A stretch of 64,000 nt of DNA from Paratinospora sagittata. Taxonomy: Eukaryota; Streptophyta; Magnoliopsida; Ranunculales; Menispermaceae. The notes beneath the pieces were generated by a model. It was not told the origin of the DNA and did no database searches. It saw only the letters and a program-made list of their open reading frames with translations. Made by a program: the position numbers and the translations under genes. The stretch lies in assembly GCA_035771175.1 (NCBI GenBank), contig CM069598.1, positions 7,843,413 to 7,907,412 of the forward strand. Reading direction: 5' to 3'. How positions within the stretch are numbered: the first letter of the stretch is position 1; each line of letters opens with the position of its first letter. Shown in pieces: positions 1 to 11,917 of this stretch.

Positions 1-2258
1 TAGGATAGATGAGGTCCCGGCAAATGGGCCAGTGGTGAGGTGACCCATGATGAGAGTGATGGACGTATAGCACAAGGTTCTGGTTAGGGCACGGGAAAAG
101 ATTTGCAATACAACGTGTTTGATAGCTGCTTATTGTCGCGAGTACATATATTATTGAAGGTGAGATGACAACACTTTCCCTAGGGGTCAGAGTTTCCTTA
201 TAGGCTACCGCTCGCTCGTTTGGTTGCTTTTGTGGATGTTCATTTTCTGGCCACATGACACGGAAAATTTTGTGCTCATTTTATTTATTGATGATGATAG
301 CTTGATATATATTATTGAACTTTTATTTGAAAGTTATAACTTTTGAATCAAGTGATTTTTAATATGGTGTCAAGAGTTTTTAATTTTATAAGAGGTCTTG
401 AGTTTAAGTTTTGTTATTAACATTTGCATCTTCTTTATTTGTATAATTAATTAATTTTTTTTTCTTTTATCTCTCTTTTAACTCTTTACGTGCAGGATGA
501 GCCTGCATGTGTAGGGAATTGTTGGATTTTTATTTAAGAGTTGTAACTTTTGAATTTAATGATTTTTAACATGTTCTTTATCGCCCCACTTCAACATATT
601 CTTACTTCAACATATTCAAACTCTAGAATAGAATTTAGGGATCTTTTTGGAGTTTAGGTCCGTACAAAGTGCAGGGTCTGCGACTTTCAAACAAATAGAT
701 AATAGCTCACAAGTGTAACGAAAAAAAAAGAGAGGACAAGTTTGCCATTTTACGTAAATTTAACATTTAACAATCACCAAACTGCTACTTGGTGATTGAA
801 ATGTAACAAAAATGACATCGTTTTGTAGATTTTTTTAATGTCTTTTAAATCATTCAAATCGAAATTGAGAAGAAAAATTTATGATTATGTTAAAGTTATA
901 GGTCATTTTTAAATTGTGTAGCTTAAATTTATGATAATGTTGATCGACATAGCCTTTTATTTTTTTCATTTAAAATCATATTTGAGTGATTTAAAAAAAT
1001 GTTGAAAGAAAAGGAAAGAACTATGCAACAATGTACTCTGGTGGTTGTTAATAACATGTAAAGTGTAATGTATCTTAATAGTTATCATATTGGCAATCAG
1101 TGACTAAAGTGACTGGAGGTATTTAGTTGTGTAGATCTTTCTTTCCTCTTTTTAATCTCTTGAATCACTATAATTGAAGTTCGGATGAAAAAATTACTAT
1201 CGTTTAAAGTTTAAAAGTCATGTATTTAACTGATTGGCCAATCAGTCTAACTTTCTTGATAAGTGACCCGTTTGAAAAATAACTTGTAACTTGAAATAGT
1301 TATAATTTTTTTTTATTTAAATTTTAATTTAAGTAATTTAAAAAATATTAAAAAAAAAAATTTACAAAACTATGGACTTTTGATCATCCAATGACTGTTA
1401 AATATTAAATGCCCGTAAAAGGGCAAACTTGTCTTTTTTTTATAAAAAGTTGTACTAGGGATCTATTCTTTAAATTTTTGAAAGTCCTTACCTTGTACAT
1501 AGTTGAAAGACCTCCTCAGCTTAAAAAAACACCCCTATAATTTAAAGGAAATGATAAAGTAGAGGATGATTTAAGGATTAGTCAATGAATGAAGATCATT
1601 TGGTTCAGAATTTGAAAGCAGAGAAATAATTCAAAAAGTAAAAATTCTGAAAACAGCTTCATATGTTTTCTTGAATATAATCTTTTATTTAGTAAAACTT
1701 TGAGAATTTAAATTTGAATATGTTCTTTTTTATGTTTTTGAGTTTTTTGGATATAGAAAATTATATCTAAATTGAGTCAACATTTATTTTTTCTACCTAT
1801 CATGTTAAGGTACTGAAAGGAGCATATAAATTAGAAACACATTGACGGCCTTATTTAGAATAGCTTTAGCATCTAGAAGAAAAATAAGTTTTTTTTAAAT
1901 GCAATGTCGAAACACACAAGTTGGTTGAGTCATGCTTTTGTAAAACTCCGAGAATTGTGATTTTCTACCGCAAAAGTAGATTTTTCAAATGGCAAAAAAA
2001 CTTATGTTTAGCTAATTTTTTAATGCAATGCAGTTGAAATAGTACTCTCAAACAAACAGGATCGATATAGATATTAACTCATAAGAAGCAAGTGAAGCTT
2101 TGGTCAATAATAAGTAATTAAGCTTCTAAGTTTATACAACACTTACACTTAAGAGGATGCTTACAATAAAGTATAATACAGTTTAAAAAGTAATAGTGTT
2201 GCAATTTATATTGTAATACAATATCATCGTCCACTTCAACATTATTTGTCTAAATGAC
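1..2258. other. Intergenic, no gene recognised
   Basis: AT-rich sequence without a supportable coding region. The first 240 bases are less AT-rich and could be the 3' end of a transcript lying outside the window, but no protein was recognised. Bases about 336-415 hold a tRNA-like dispersed repeat listed separately. The stretch ends at the target-site duplication of the LINE. Confidence 0.6.
336..415 (+). repeat. Dispersed tRNA-like repeat (SINE-type body)
   Basis: The segment reads 'aagtgatttttaatatggtg' followed by 'gaggtcttgagtttaag', which resembles a degenerate pol III B box. Related text occurs at about 41420-41480 (+) and, reverse complemented, at about 26757-26825; shorter traces lie near 535-580 and 24490-24520. 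Several copies on both strands suggest an old tRNA-derived SINE family. Ends are not defined. Confidence 0.4.
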
Positions 2259-2280
2259 AAACAAAGGCACTTAACCATGG

Positions 2281-3507
2281 ATGATCTTTGATCATTATCT
2301 GACAGTGCGGCAATGGCATCCTAATTTTGACCCGGGGCAGGAGAACATGGATAGATTGTTGGTGTGGGTGCGAATCCCTTGTCTCCCAATTGAATACTAT
2401 GACTATGATTTCCTCATGAAAGTAGGGGCGCGTATTGGTCGTCCGGTGAAGATTGATGATGCAACAAGCACCGTCTCTAGGGGGAAGTTCGCGCGTATAT
2501 GTGTGGAGGTAAATATAACCAAGCCACTTCTATCTAAATTCACTTTGCGACGTCGGGTTCGACGGATTGAATACGAGGGGATCCATTTAATTTGCTTTGA
2601 TTGTGGATGTTATGGGCATCGGAAAGATGCGTGTCCAAAGAAAGAGGGCCAAGAAACGCCTCATCATAGTGGACCGGCGGAAGTGCTAGCCGGAGATGTT
2701 AGAGATATGGTCGGAGTTCAATCTAGGCCGGTCGAGCCTCCGGTGAATCAGGAAATAACCGAAAGTTATGGGCCATGGATGTTGGCTTCTAGAAGATCCC
2801 GTAGAGGTATGACCAACACTGAAAATGGAAAGAGTGGGAGAGCTGGACGTGATCCTCGGGATATGCCACTGTTTGGTGCTAAACAAAATGCTGGTTTTCA
2901 GCAACATATTTCTCGGTATGCGGCATTAGCGGTTGAGGTTATTCCTGAGGAAAATATTGATAGTGATCAACGAGATGGGACTCATCTTAATAAGGATATT
3001 GGCGTGCATATGGGCTCAGGGGTATCTCTTAATGAATATGTCAAGAGTAAAGGGAGAAGGCCCAATGTGCCAATAAATACTAAGGAAGTGGACAATGGCC
3101 CAAGCACTCAAGTGGCTGTAGAGACCAGCAAGGCGGTTAGAATAAAGAAGAATTTACTGACTCGTGACATCACTTCTAGCTCTTCTCAGTCCAAGCAAGC
3201 TGCCGCTGCGGAGGAACATATTGTGGTGCGTGGGTCCAATAGAGGTCAGCTGATTTCTCGATCGGTGGTCTCTCATCCCCAGCATCAGGTTGAGAACATG
3301 GAGGGTATTCATCCTACAATTAATTTGATACCAGAACATCATCATGATCCTCCTACTGTGGGGGATTCTGGGCATGTTCCTGCTATTGGTAGGCGAGAAC
3401 TTGGTGGAACAAAAGCTAATATGGTGGGGGTGCATAACGAAGCTCCTAGTAACAAGGATGAATCGCTTGGGAGGATGGATATTGTTGATGGAGGGTTCTC
3501 CTCTTAA
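2281..3507 (+). CDS. LINE ORF1 protein: DUF4283 remnant plus CCHC zinc knuckle (5'-truncated)
   Basis: A nucleic-acid-binding protein of plant L1 elements, expected to coat the element RNA. The N-terminal ~90 residues match the end of DUF4283 (FDHYLTVRQWHPNF, VWVRIPCLPIEYYD). A CCHC zinc knuckle follows at about residues 105-119 (CFDCGCYGHRKDAC). The rest is a polar, low-complexity tail. The reading frame is open back to 2275, and the next upstream codon at 2272-2274 is a stop in the flanking target site, so the ATG at 2281 is an internal methionine, not the native start. The stop is 62 bases before the likely ORF2 start. Confidence 0.9.
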   Translation: MIFDHYLTVRQWHPNFDPGQENMDRLLVWVRIPCLPIEYYDYDFLMKVGARIGRPVKIDDATSTVSRGKFARICVEVNITKPLLSKFTLRRRVRRIEYEGIHLICFDCGCYGHRKDACPKKEGQETPHHSGPAEVLAGDVRDMVGVQSRPVEPPVNQEITESYGPWMLASRRSRRGMTNTENGKSGRAGRDPRDMPLFGAKQNAGFQQHISRYAALAVEVIPEENIDSDQRDGTHLNKDIGVHMGSGVSLNEYVKSKGRRPNVPINTKEVDNGPSTQVAVETSKAVRIKKNLLTRDITSSSSQSKQAAAAEEHIVVRGSNRGQLISRSVVSHPQHQVENMEGIHPTINLIPEHHHDPPTVGDSGHVPAIGRRELGGTKANMVGVHNEAPSNKDESLGRMDIVDGGFSS

Positions 3508-3569
3508 AGCCGTGTTTGTCAATTTTTTGGTCTTCGGTAGGGGTGGGTAGCCTTTTTTATCTTGTTTTT

Positions 3570-6500
3570 ATGGATTTTATGATCTGGAATTGTCAAGGGG
3601 CGGCTTCGAAGGAGTTTCACCGTTCCCTGAAAGACCTGCTTAAGATGCATAAACCAGGTATATTGGGGTTGTTAGAGCCCAAAGTGAGTGGATCTCAGGC
3701 AGATTTTCTCTGTAAAAAGCTGGGTTTTGATGAATGGGTCCGGGTAGAATCATTGGGTTTCAGTGGTGGTATTTGGGTGTTCTGGCATAGTTCTTGTCAA
3801 ATAAATATTATTGCTACTCATCCCCAGTTTATCCATATGAGGGTTCGGGATAGTAGTATGCATCAGTGGTTGTTATCTGTTGTTTATGGTAGTCCTACAG
3901 CCAGCTTGAAGAAGCTGTTATGGAGGGATCTTAATAAGAATGTTTTTGATATGAGTGAGCCTTGGATTATTGCGGGTGATTTTAATGCGGTGGTATGTTC
4001 CGAAGAAGTTAGTAGTGGGAATGCTGTGACTCATCATGGCAGCTCTGGTTTTAGGGATTGGATTTTTGATCATGATTTGCTGGACATGGGATTTTCCGGA
4101 CAAGCCTATACTTGGAGTAGGGGTATAGGGAGTCAGTTTAAGGGAGCTCGCCTGGATAGAGTTTTATGTAATTTAGCTTGGAGGCATATGTTTGAGGACG
4201 CTAGAGTGATTCACCTTCCTAAACATCACTCCGACCATGTTCCCATCTTGGTTCGTTTAAAGGGTTCAAGTGCTACTGTGAGGCCAAAGCAGTTTAAATT
4301 TCAGGCAGCTTGGCTGACTCATCCGGGATTTTACAATGTCATTAAGGAGAATTGGAGTCGTGACCGATCTTTGGATACAAATAATCGGCATATAGCCTCG
4401 GTTCTTACTTCATGGAATAGTACCGAGTTCGGGAGTATTTCTTGGAGGAAGAAGAGGCTCTGGGCGAGACTTGCAGGCATTCAACGTGTCTTATCTAAAC
4501 ACCCTACACACCGTATTCATCTTTTGGAGTCTAAGCTTAAGAAGGAGCTGGACCTTGTTCTGTACCAAGAAGAACTTTCGTGGTTTCAGAAATCTAGAGC
4601 CGACTGGATCCTTTCGGGTGACCGCAATACCAAGTTCTATCATGCTACTACAGTCATTCGTCGGAGTAGGAATGTCATTGAGAGGTTAAAAGGTGCTGAT
4701 GGAAATTGGGTTTCAGATTCAGCTCAGTTGAAGCATCTAATTCAAGATTTTTTTACCAGGTTATTTTCAAAAGAACCTTGCGGGGATATGTCTGATCTTC
4801 CTAAAGGGGGTTTTCCAATTCTAGATGGTGCTGTCATGGCAAGGATTCATCAGCCCTTTGAGATTGAAGAGATTCGTCAGGCTTTATTTGATATGGCTCC
4901 CTTCAAAGCGCCAGGCCCGGATGGTATTCATGCAGGTTTTTATCAACGCCTCTGGCCTACAGTGGGGCCTTCTGTCTACAAGCTTGTTCAAGACTTTTGG
5001 GTGTCAGGAAAGCTTCCAGATGGGATCAATGATACTCTGTTGGTATTAGTACCGAAGGTTCAGCATCTTGAATTCTTGACCCAGCTTAGACCTATAAGTC
5101 TCTGCAACGTGGGCTATAAAGTGATTACAAAAGCCATGACAAATAGACTAAAGATGATCCTCCCTAGTCTTGTTTCTCCCAACCAAAGCAGCTTTGTTCC
5201 TGGTCGCCAAATTACAGATAATGTCATTGTGTATCAAGAAGTCCTTCATTCAATGAGAACTAAGAAGAGTGGTGTTTCTCATATGGCAATTAAAATTGAT
5301 CTTGAAAAGGCCTATGATCGATTATCTTGGGATTTTATTGAAGACTCGTTGAAAGAGATTGGTCTTGGTGATGGGTGGATCCGAAATGTGATGCATTGTG
5401 TCTCTTCCACTAGGATGTCGATTGTCTGGAATGGGGATCTTTTGGATTGTTTCTCTCCTGAGCGCGGAGTTCGGCAAGGGGATGCAATTTCGCCTTATCT
5501 TTTTGTTCTGTGTATTGAGAGATTGGGTCATTTGATTAATGGGGCAGTGGAGCGTAAGGATTGGAAACCCATACAGCTTTCTCGTAATGGTCCTTCTATC
5601 TCCCACCTTTTCTTTGCAGATGATATGGTTTTGTTTGCGGAAGCATCTACAGAGCAGATAAAGGTTATTATGAAGTGTCTGGATTTATTTTGTGCGTGCT
5701 CGGGCCAAAGAGTTAACTACCAGAAATCTCTTATATTTGTATCTCACAATGTGGAGCTTGCGGTGGCTCAAGACATATCTACTATTTCTGGTATTCCCCT
5801 TACGGACAACTTGGGTCGGTATCTTGGTGCTCCCTCCATTCATGGGAGGGTCCGACCTGCTGACTTTCAGTACATCATTGAGAGAGTGACTACTCGATTG
5901 GCAGGGTGGAAGACAAAATTCTTGTCCTTTGCGGGTAGATTGGTTCTAGTTAAATCGGTGCTTAACTCTATTCCCATGTACATCATGCAGACTATGGTGT
6001 TACCAATAGGGGTGTGTAATACCATTGATAAATTAGTTCGACGTTTTCTATGGGAAGGGTCTAATGAGAAGCAGGGCGTCAACCTCATTAAGTGGGAAAT
6101 CATCATCAAACCTATGGAGGACGGTGGTCTTGGCATTAAGAGTATGGCTTATATGAACTTGGCTTTTTTGGCCAAATTGGGATGGAGACTAATTACAGAT
6201 AAGAATAGCTTTTGGGCCAGAGTTGTTTACATGAAGTATCTGCATCGGGAAGCTACTTTTGATAGGCTGCAGCCTAAGAATGGGGCTTCCAATGCGTGGC
6301 GGGGCATTGTTAAAGCCTCGCCTATTTTACGTAGCGGAGTGCGGGCTTTAGTTCGTAATGGTAAGGACACTCTTTTTTGGCTTGATACATGGGTAGGTGA
6401 GGTGGCCTTAATCAATATGAAAATGCGGGATTTGAGTTTGGTGGAGATGCACAGGCCTGTCTCAAGCTATTGGGTGAAAGGTTCAGGGTGGAACTGGAAT

Positions 6501-7697
6501 GCTCTATCAGGTTTACTCCCTCTTGAGGTTGAAAATAAACTTGCTGCTGTGCTCTTATGGGATGAGGAGGAGGTTGCAGATGGCATTTGTTGGGGAGCTT
6601 CTAAGAGTGGCATATTAACGGTGTCCTCTGCTTATACTATTTCTACCGGCACTCTTATGGGAGTTCCTACTTCCCTTTGGGGGATGATTTGGAAGCTTAA
6701 AGTTCCTCAAAGATGCAAAACTTTTTTGTGGATGGTTGCGCATCGAAAGATCATGTGCAATGCAGAGCGGATGAAAAGGGGTTTCACCATGGCATCCGAC
6801 TGTATTGAATGTGTGGGATGTATCGAGGATGTTGATCATATTTTTCGAAATTGCTCTAGAGCCGTGCAATTATGGAAGCGTCTATTGCAGCCAGTTGAGT
6901 ATCATCTTCAGAGCAATTTGAATTTCCAAAGCTGGCTTGCTCATAATCTTGCTGGCGTTAAGGATTGTAATGTTGACTATGACTGGGCTTCCTACTTTAC
7001 AGTTGCTGTGTGGGCTCTTTGGAAATGGAGGAATGATTTAGTTTTTCGTAATCTTCGTTTTCAATTCGAGTATAGCATGGCTTGGCTTAAAGGGAAAGTG
7101 GCTGAAATCATTCATGCTTTTCGAGCCCAAGTGGCGGTCCATGGTGCTGGACTAATAGAGAGGGTGAAGATGGTAGGCTGGTGTGCTCCCAACCATGGTT
7201 GGACTAAGCTTAATACTGATGGATGTCTTAAGAATGCTTCATCGCGAGCAGGGGGTGGCGGTCTTCTCCGTGACTATCGTGGTATGTGGTTGAGGGGGTT
7301 TGTGGCTAATATTGGTTCTTGTACTGCAACTGAAGCTGAATTATGGGCTGCCGTTCATGGCTTACGCCTTGCTTGGGAGGAGGGCCATCGTTCTATAGTT
7401 TTCGAAACAGATTCGGCTATGGTGGCTGGTTGGCTAAAAGGCAACAGTATGCCGCAACTTAGCCTTTCCAACTTGGTAAATGAGTGTCGAAGACTCCTTC
7501 AGAGAGATTGGTTAGTTCAAGTTGAGCACATTTACAGAGAAGGTAATAGAGCAGCAGACTATTTGGCTACTGAGGCTTTGAAGATCAATCGGGGAGTGTG
7601 TTTCCTGTCTTCCCCTCCCCGTGGGTTATTCAATATTTTGAGGGAAGATGCAACTGGGGTTACTTGGCCCAGGAGAGTTCGAGATGTAGTGTGCTAA
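3570..7697 (+). CDS. LINE ORF2 polyprotein: AP-endonuclease, reverse transcriptase, zf-RVT, RNase H
   Basis: The enzyme of target-primed reverse transcription. The open frame extends upstream to a TTG at 3516, but the ATG at 3570 or 3579 (M-I-W-N-C-Q-G) fits the usual start of the endonuclease. Numbering from 3516: endonuclease about 20-250 (WIIAGDFNAV, RLDRVL, HHSDHVPIL). Reverse transcriptase is about 460-740, with KAPGPDGIHAGF, LRPISLCNVGYK, IDLEKAYDRLSWDF, GVRQGDAISPYLF and the catalytic FADD box. A zf-RVT region lies near 1060-1140 (WKLKVPQRCKTFLW, CVGCIEDVDHIFRNC). RNase H occupies the last ~165 residues, with its acidic residues all present (NTDG, AELWA, FETDS, NRAADYLA). About 1,390 residues is full length for plant L1. 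No stop or frameshift was seen. Confidence 0.93.
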   Translation: MDFMIWNCQGAASKEFHRSLKDLLKMHKPGILGLLEPKVSGSQADFLCKKLGFDEWVRVESLGFSGGIWVFWHSSCQINIIATHPQFIHMRVRDSSMHQWLLSVVYGSPTASLKKLLWRDLNKNVFDMSEPWIIAGDFNAVVCSEEVSSGNAVTHHGSSGFRDWIFDHDLLDMGFSGQAYTWSRGIGSQFKGARLDRVLCNLAWRHMFEDARVIHLPKHHSDHVPILVRLKGSSATVRPKQFKFQAAWLTHPGFYNVIKENWSRDRSLDTNNRHIASVLTSWNSTEFGSISWRKKRLWARLAGIQRVLSKHPTHRIHLLESKLKKELDLVLYQEELSWFQKSRADWILSGDRNTKFYHATTVIRRSRNVIERLKGADGNWVSDSAQLKHLIQDFFTRLFSKEPCGDMSDLPKGGFPILDGAVMARIHQPFEIEEIRQALFDMAPFKAPGPDGIHAGFYQRLWPTVGPSVYKLVQDFWVSGKLPDGINDTLLVLVPKVQHLEFLTQLRPISLCNVGYKVITKAMTNRLKMILPSLVSPNQSSFVPGRQITDNVIVYQEVLHSMRTKKSGVSHMAIKIDLEKAYDRLSWDFIEDSLKEIGLGDGWIRNVMHCVSSTRMSIVWNGDLLDCFSPERGVRQGDAISPYLFVLCIERLGHLINGAVERKDWKPIQLSRNGPSISHLFFADDMVLFAEASTEQIKVIMKCLDLFCACSGQRVNYQKSLIFVSHNVELAVAQDISTISGIPLTDNLGRYLGAPSIHGRVRPADFQYIIERVTTRLAGWKTKFLSFAGRLVLVKSVLNSIPMYIMQTMVLPIGVCNTIDKLVRRFLWEGSNEKQGVNLIKWEIIIKPMEDGGLGIKSMAYMNLAFLAKLGWRLITDKNSFWARVVYMKYLHREATFDRLQPKNGASNAWRGIVKASPILRSGVRALVRNGKDTLFWLDTWVGEVALINMKMRDLSLVEMHRPVSSYWVKGSGWNWNALSGLLPLEVENKLAAVLLWDEEEVADGICWGASKSGILTVSSAYTISTGTLMGVPTSLWGMIWKLKVPQRCKTFLWMVAHRKIMCNAERMKRGFTMASDCIECVGCIEDVDHIFRNCSRAVQLWKRLLQPVEYHLQSNLNFQSWLAHNLAGVKDCNVDYDWASYFTVAVWALWKWRNDLVFRNLRFQFEYSMAWLKGKVAEIIHAFRAQVAVHGAGLIERVKMVGWCAPNHGWTKLNTDGCLKNASSRAGGGGLLRDYRGMWLRGFVANIGSCTATEAELWAAVHGLRLAWEEGHRSIVFETDSAMVAGWLKGNSMPQLSLSNLVNECRRLLQRDWLVQVEHIYREGNRAADYLATEALKINRGVCFLSSPPRGLFNILREDATGVTWPRRVRDVVC

Positions 7698-7757
7698 TTG
7701 TTCTTGCTGGGTGTTCCCCCTCTTTACCTTTCCAAAAAAAAAAACAAAGGCACTTAA

Positions 7758-9529
7758 ACTTTTTATAATTGGTGCGTCAAAGTTGTCAGAGGATAGCCAA
7801 GAAAGCTGCTGCCACTGAACCAAAAGTAAAACTCAGCCCCTTCAATATTTATCCTCATTTTGTTTTCTACCGGCTAAAAATGTAATCTTTCACTTCAAAT
7901 TATATTGTTTAAAATATATTTTGTTTTGTTAATACTATTTAATATTCTATTTTCATTAAAATAATTATTTCTCTCTCAAAATGTTCTTGTATACTTTATT
8001 AGTTAAAAGTAAAAGTAGAAAAGACCTGAAAATTTTGGTTAGTTTTATTCTCATTGTCATTAGAAAGGAAAAAAAAAGTAACTTCACTGTAAAGTTGGGT
8101 ATCTTCGTTGGATAAGGGACGAGGTAGAAGTCCTGATTGAAGGACAATGTTTCAATTTTGAGTTTAAGTTTGTACCCATATTTATTCATCCACTTTGAAA
8201 AAAGACACTCAACAGTCTAACAGTTCCTAACTCTGAAATAGTATTGTCCATAAAAAGGGGTTAGCAGGACAACAGGAACATAGACCCCAAAAAACAAGAA
8301 GTTAACTTTATTTTTCCATGTGCATGCTTACATGGGGAATAAGTCGTTTTCCTTGTGATTTTGAGTAATGTCAGTCGCACATATAATTACGAGTTGAGCA
8401 GTTTAAATAATTATGACAATTATATGAAAAAATGGTAAATATGTTGAATATCCAAATAGTAAATACATATATTATATACATATATCAAAAAACATAATAT
8501 CTAAGTGATATATATATTCAAATAATGTATATATATGTCCAGTAGTATATGTATTTATATATATACTATTTATATAAATATTCTCTCACATGAATCATGT
8601 AGAAAGCTAATCCATACGACTCATATGAGTTGGTGGTATTATTTAGATATTCTCTCTTTATAAATATAAAAGAGAATCATGAAGAAGTTGTAAGAAAATA
8701 AAAATAAGAAATGAGAGAAAATAATAAAAAATGAAATGAATTTCATTCCAAGTTTCTGATTTATTTAATTTGTATTTACAATCCTATTAGTTGATTTTAT
8801 AATAATAGAAATGGGTGAGAATAATAATGCCTCCAAAAACTATATGTTGCTGTAGGCATATACTGGCATTTTTGGATGAATTGACATGATGGATGTTTGT
8901 CCTGTTCATAGAATTCCCTATTCTTCATATAATTAATCACATACGTTAAATACTAATACTAACCAATTTTTTTTTTCCAAAAAAATATTACTCTAATTAC
9001 AAAAATTATAACTTAATATGTATACGCGTTATACAATATATACTACAATTGCACATGTAATTACATTTTTAATAATTAAAAAAATATTTTCTCTTTAATA
9101 CTCATTTGTGAAATTGATGACGTGGTTAATAGAATATGGTAGCATGAACATAACTGAATGCAATCAGTTTACTTTTTTTCTTTTTTTTGTAAATGAGATA
9201 AATACATAATTCAAAATACAAAAATTGATGTCTCAACCAAATAGTTTAAATGTTTAATACAATGTTTTACATTGATAATGCAAGAGGTTTTGCAGTTTGT
9301 TTTTGTGCACGTAATTAGTTGCATATTTCAATCATGATTTAGTTTGAAAAGGATACAAAATTGGAAGAATAATCCAATAATAATGACTTTTGAAAATGTG
9401 ACATTGAGAGAGGCAAGGCCCACGTGAGATATTCAATTTAAGATTTAACCCTTTTTTTTTTTTCCTTAACTCAAATAAAATTAGAAGATTTTTATTCTGT
9501 CTATCCGAGTTGTTTTAGAATCCCAAGAA
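7758..9529. other. Intergenic, no gene recognised
   Basis: Strongly AT-rich, with TA-rich runs around 8455-8600. Short open frames here have no recognisable domain or codon bias. Nothing else can be supported. Confidence 0.6.
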
Positions 9530-11881
9530 CTCTGTGCAAGCAAATGAATTCAATCCTAGCTCGATTCTGGTGGGGCGAAGCTAATGGGAGAAGCGAATCC
9601 ATTGAAAAAGATGGGGCATGCTATGTAAAGCTAAAGAAGTGGGGGGTTTGGATTTTAGGGAGTTGGAATTATTCAACCAAGCCCTTCTGACAAAATAAGG
9701 GTGGAGAATTCAAAGCAATCAAAACTCTTTACTAGCACGGAGTTTGAAAGGAAAATATTTTCCAAACACGACCTTCTGGAAAGCAAAGCATTGCAGATAT
9801 GAAAAAAATATTCTATGGGGCAGAGAACTCCTTGAGAAAGGAAGTAGGTGGATAATTGGGGATGGGCGAGAGGTTCATATGTTTAGACACCCCTAGTTAC
9901 TTCGGCCTTCTTCCTTTCTATTGATATCTCCTCCTTTTATAGCTCTTGATTGCCTAGTATCCTCTTTCATTTTGATTAGGCAGTGTTGGGATGTGAAAAA
10001 AATTACGTGAACATCTTTTTCCTATTGATGTTAAAGAGATTGTGAAGATACCATTAAGCATAATAGGCCCTTAAGATATAGTGGTGTAGCACTATATTAA
10101 AAATGGGCAAATACTTAGTTAAAAGTGGGTATAGGGTGACTCTTGAAAACACTAGAAATGGGGAAAGCTCTAACTATGGGGGTGCAAAAAAAATCTTGTG
10201 CAAAGTATGGAACACATGCCTTCCCCTAAAAGTTAAAGTCTTCTTCTAGAAGTTAGTCGACAACATCATCTCTACAAAGGATAATTTGAGGATAAGGATT
10301 GTAACTTCCTGTAATTTTAATTAAATACATATATTAAATTACATATATTTCGAGATATATAATACTTATATTTTATACGTATAAGCCAAATATATACGTC
10401 TATGAAAATATATGCTATATTTAAGGGGTATAAATAAATAAATAAAATTATTAAATAAAGATGATATATATGAGATTATCCTATATGAGTGATTATAAGT
10501 TAAAAATGGAATTGAATTAAATTAATTAATTTATGGGGTGAGTTGGTTAACTATTGAGCACGAAATGTATGGGATCATAATATATAACCTTTACATTTAA
10601 AACTCTTAATTCTCTCCCGTTACCACAACAAAAAAATAGAGAAAAAAGAGAGGAAAATCAGATTGTGAAAAAGGAAGAAGAGGAGAAAAAGAGAAAACGT
10701 GGGATTTACGCTAAATCGAGACTTACGCTAAATCGAGACTTATGGTAAGTGATTTTTACTCTATTTCTTCGTGAAACTAATAGTTAAGTTAGATGCAACG
10801 ATTCTCTCGAAGTAATTTTTGCTATGAGAACCGTTTTACAATGTTTTTGAAATTGGGGTTTTGACCCAACTTGCATGAAAATTTACTTGAAAGATTGAAA
10901 AACACTCCTTAGACTATAGAAGCTCCAAATATGTGGTTAGATTTTATTTATTTGTTCATTTGAAATTTTTATGGCGGTTGGAAGTTAGAGTTGATATTGG
11001 AGACCTTTTAAATCATATTAAAACCCGATGAAACTCCAATTTAAGGCTATAGAATGGTAGAAGGGACTGTTGTGAGTCCATCGATACTAATTTCATAATT
11101 TTTGGAGATCGTTTGACAATTTTAATAAAATTATACAAGTCTTCAATGAACAGTACAATAATTATTTTCAGTGAATAAAATAGAATTGGAATCCAGTGAA
11201 ACTTTATTTTGAGACCATAAAATCATAGAGAACTGAATTTCGGACGTTTCGATACCAAGATTGTGATTTTTAGATATGATTTGATATTTTAAATAACTAA
11301 ATATATGGTTTTGGTAAGTAAACTTAACTTTCGTGACCTTTGCGAACGTGTGAAACCTCAGTGAGATACTTGTTGAAGGTGGTAGAATGATAGTATGACT
11401 GATTTTACACGTGTCGATGCGAACAAAATAATTTTAAGGATGTTTTATATTTTTAATAAAATTGATATATGTTCCAGTAAAAAAATAAAACTGAGAACTA
11501 GTGGAAATATGAATTGAAAATTTATTTTCACTGTTATTTCTTATGAAAATATCTAGATTGACCACAGAAATGAGATAGTAGCGTCTTCAACTGCTTATGA
11601 GTCCTAAGTTTAGCTGGAACCTAAATTTATGGAATGTGTATAATATTTTTCAGGTTGCTAAAGTAAGAATTAATGGTGAATGAGCAAGACTTGGATCAAA
11701 TGAAATGTATTTGAATGAATAATACAAGTAAGTATAGTTAAGTGAATTAGATTCGAATTATATATTTCAGGTACATAATTAAAGGGGAAAGGAAAAACAC
11801 GATAGTAGATACGTGATTTAGATTCCTAATTTGTTGATGTACGTATATACGAAGGAAATTGATTATATTTTCTGTATATTC

Positions 11882-11917
<36 letters not shown>

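Larger units (their letters stand above)
2275..7741 (+). mobile_element. L1-type LINE retrotransposon, 5'-truncated, both ORFs open
   Basis: The element lies between two perfect copies of a 16-bp target-site duplication, aaacaaaggcacttaa, at 2259-2274 and 7742-7757. It ends in an A tract starting near 7733. ORF1 reads straight into the 5' junction: the element's first codons encode P-W before M-I-F-D, and the codon before them is a stop that belongs to the target site. So the 5' UTR and the N-terminus of ORF1 are missing. ORF2 has endonuclease, reverse transcriptase, zinc-binding and RNase H regions without a stop. The identical duplications and open frames point to a recent insertion. Lacking its 5' UTR promoter, it is probably unable to drive its own transcription. 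Confidence 0.95.

Noticed and set aside
3154..3522. Minus-strand frames within LINE ORF1 and ORF2
   Set aside because: They are shadows of the coding strand of the retrotransposon.
8455..8600. Origin-like AT-rich block
   Set aside because: Simple TA-rich composition is common throughout the window and no other evidence supports an origin.
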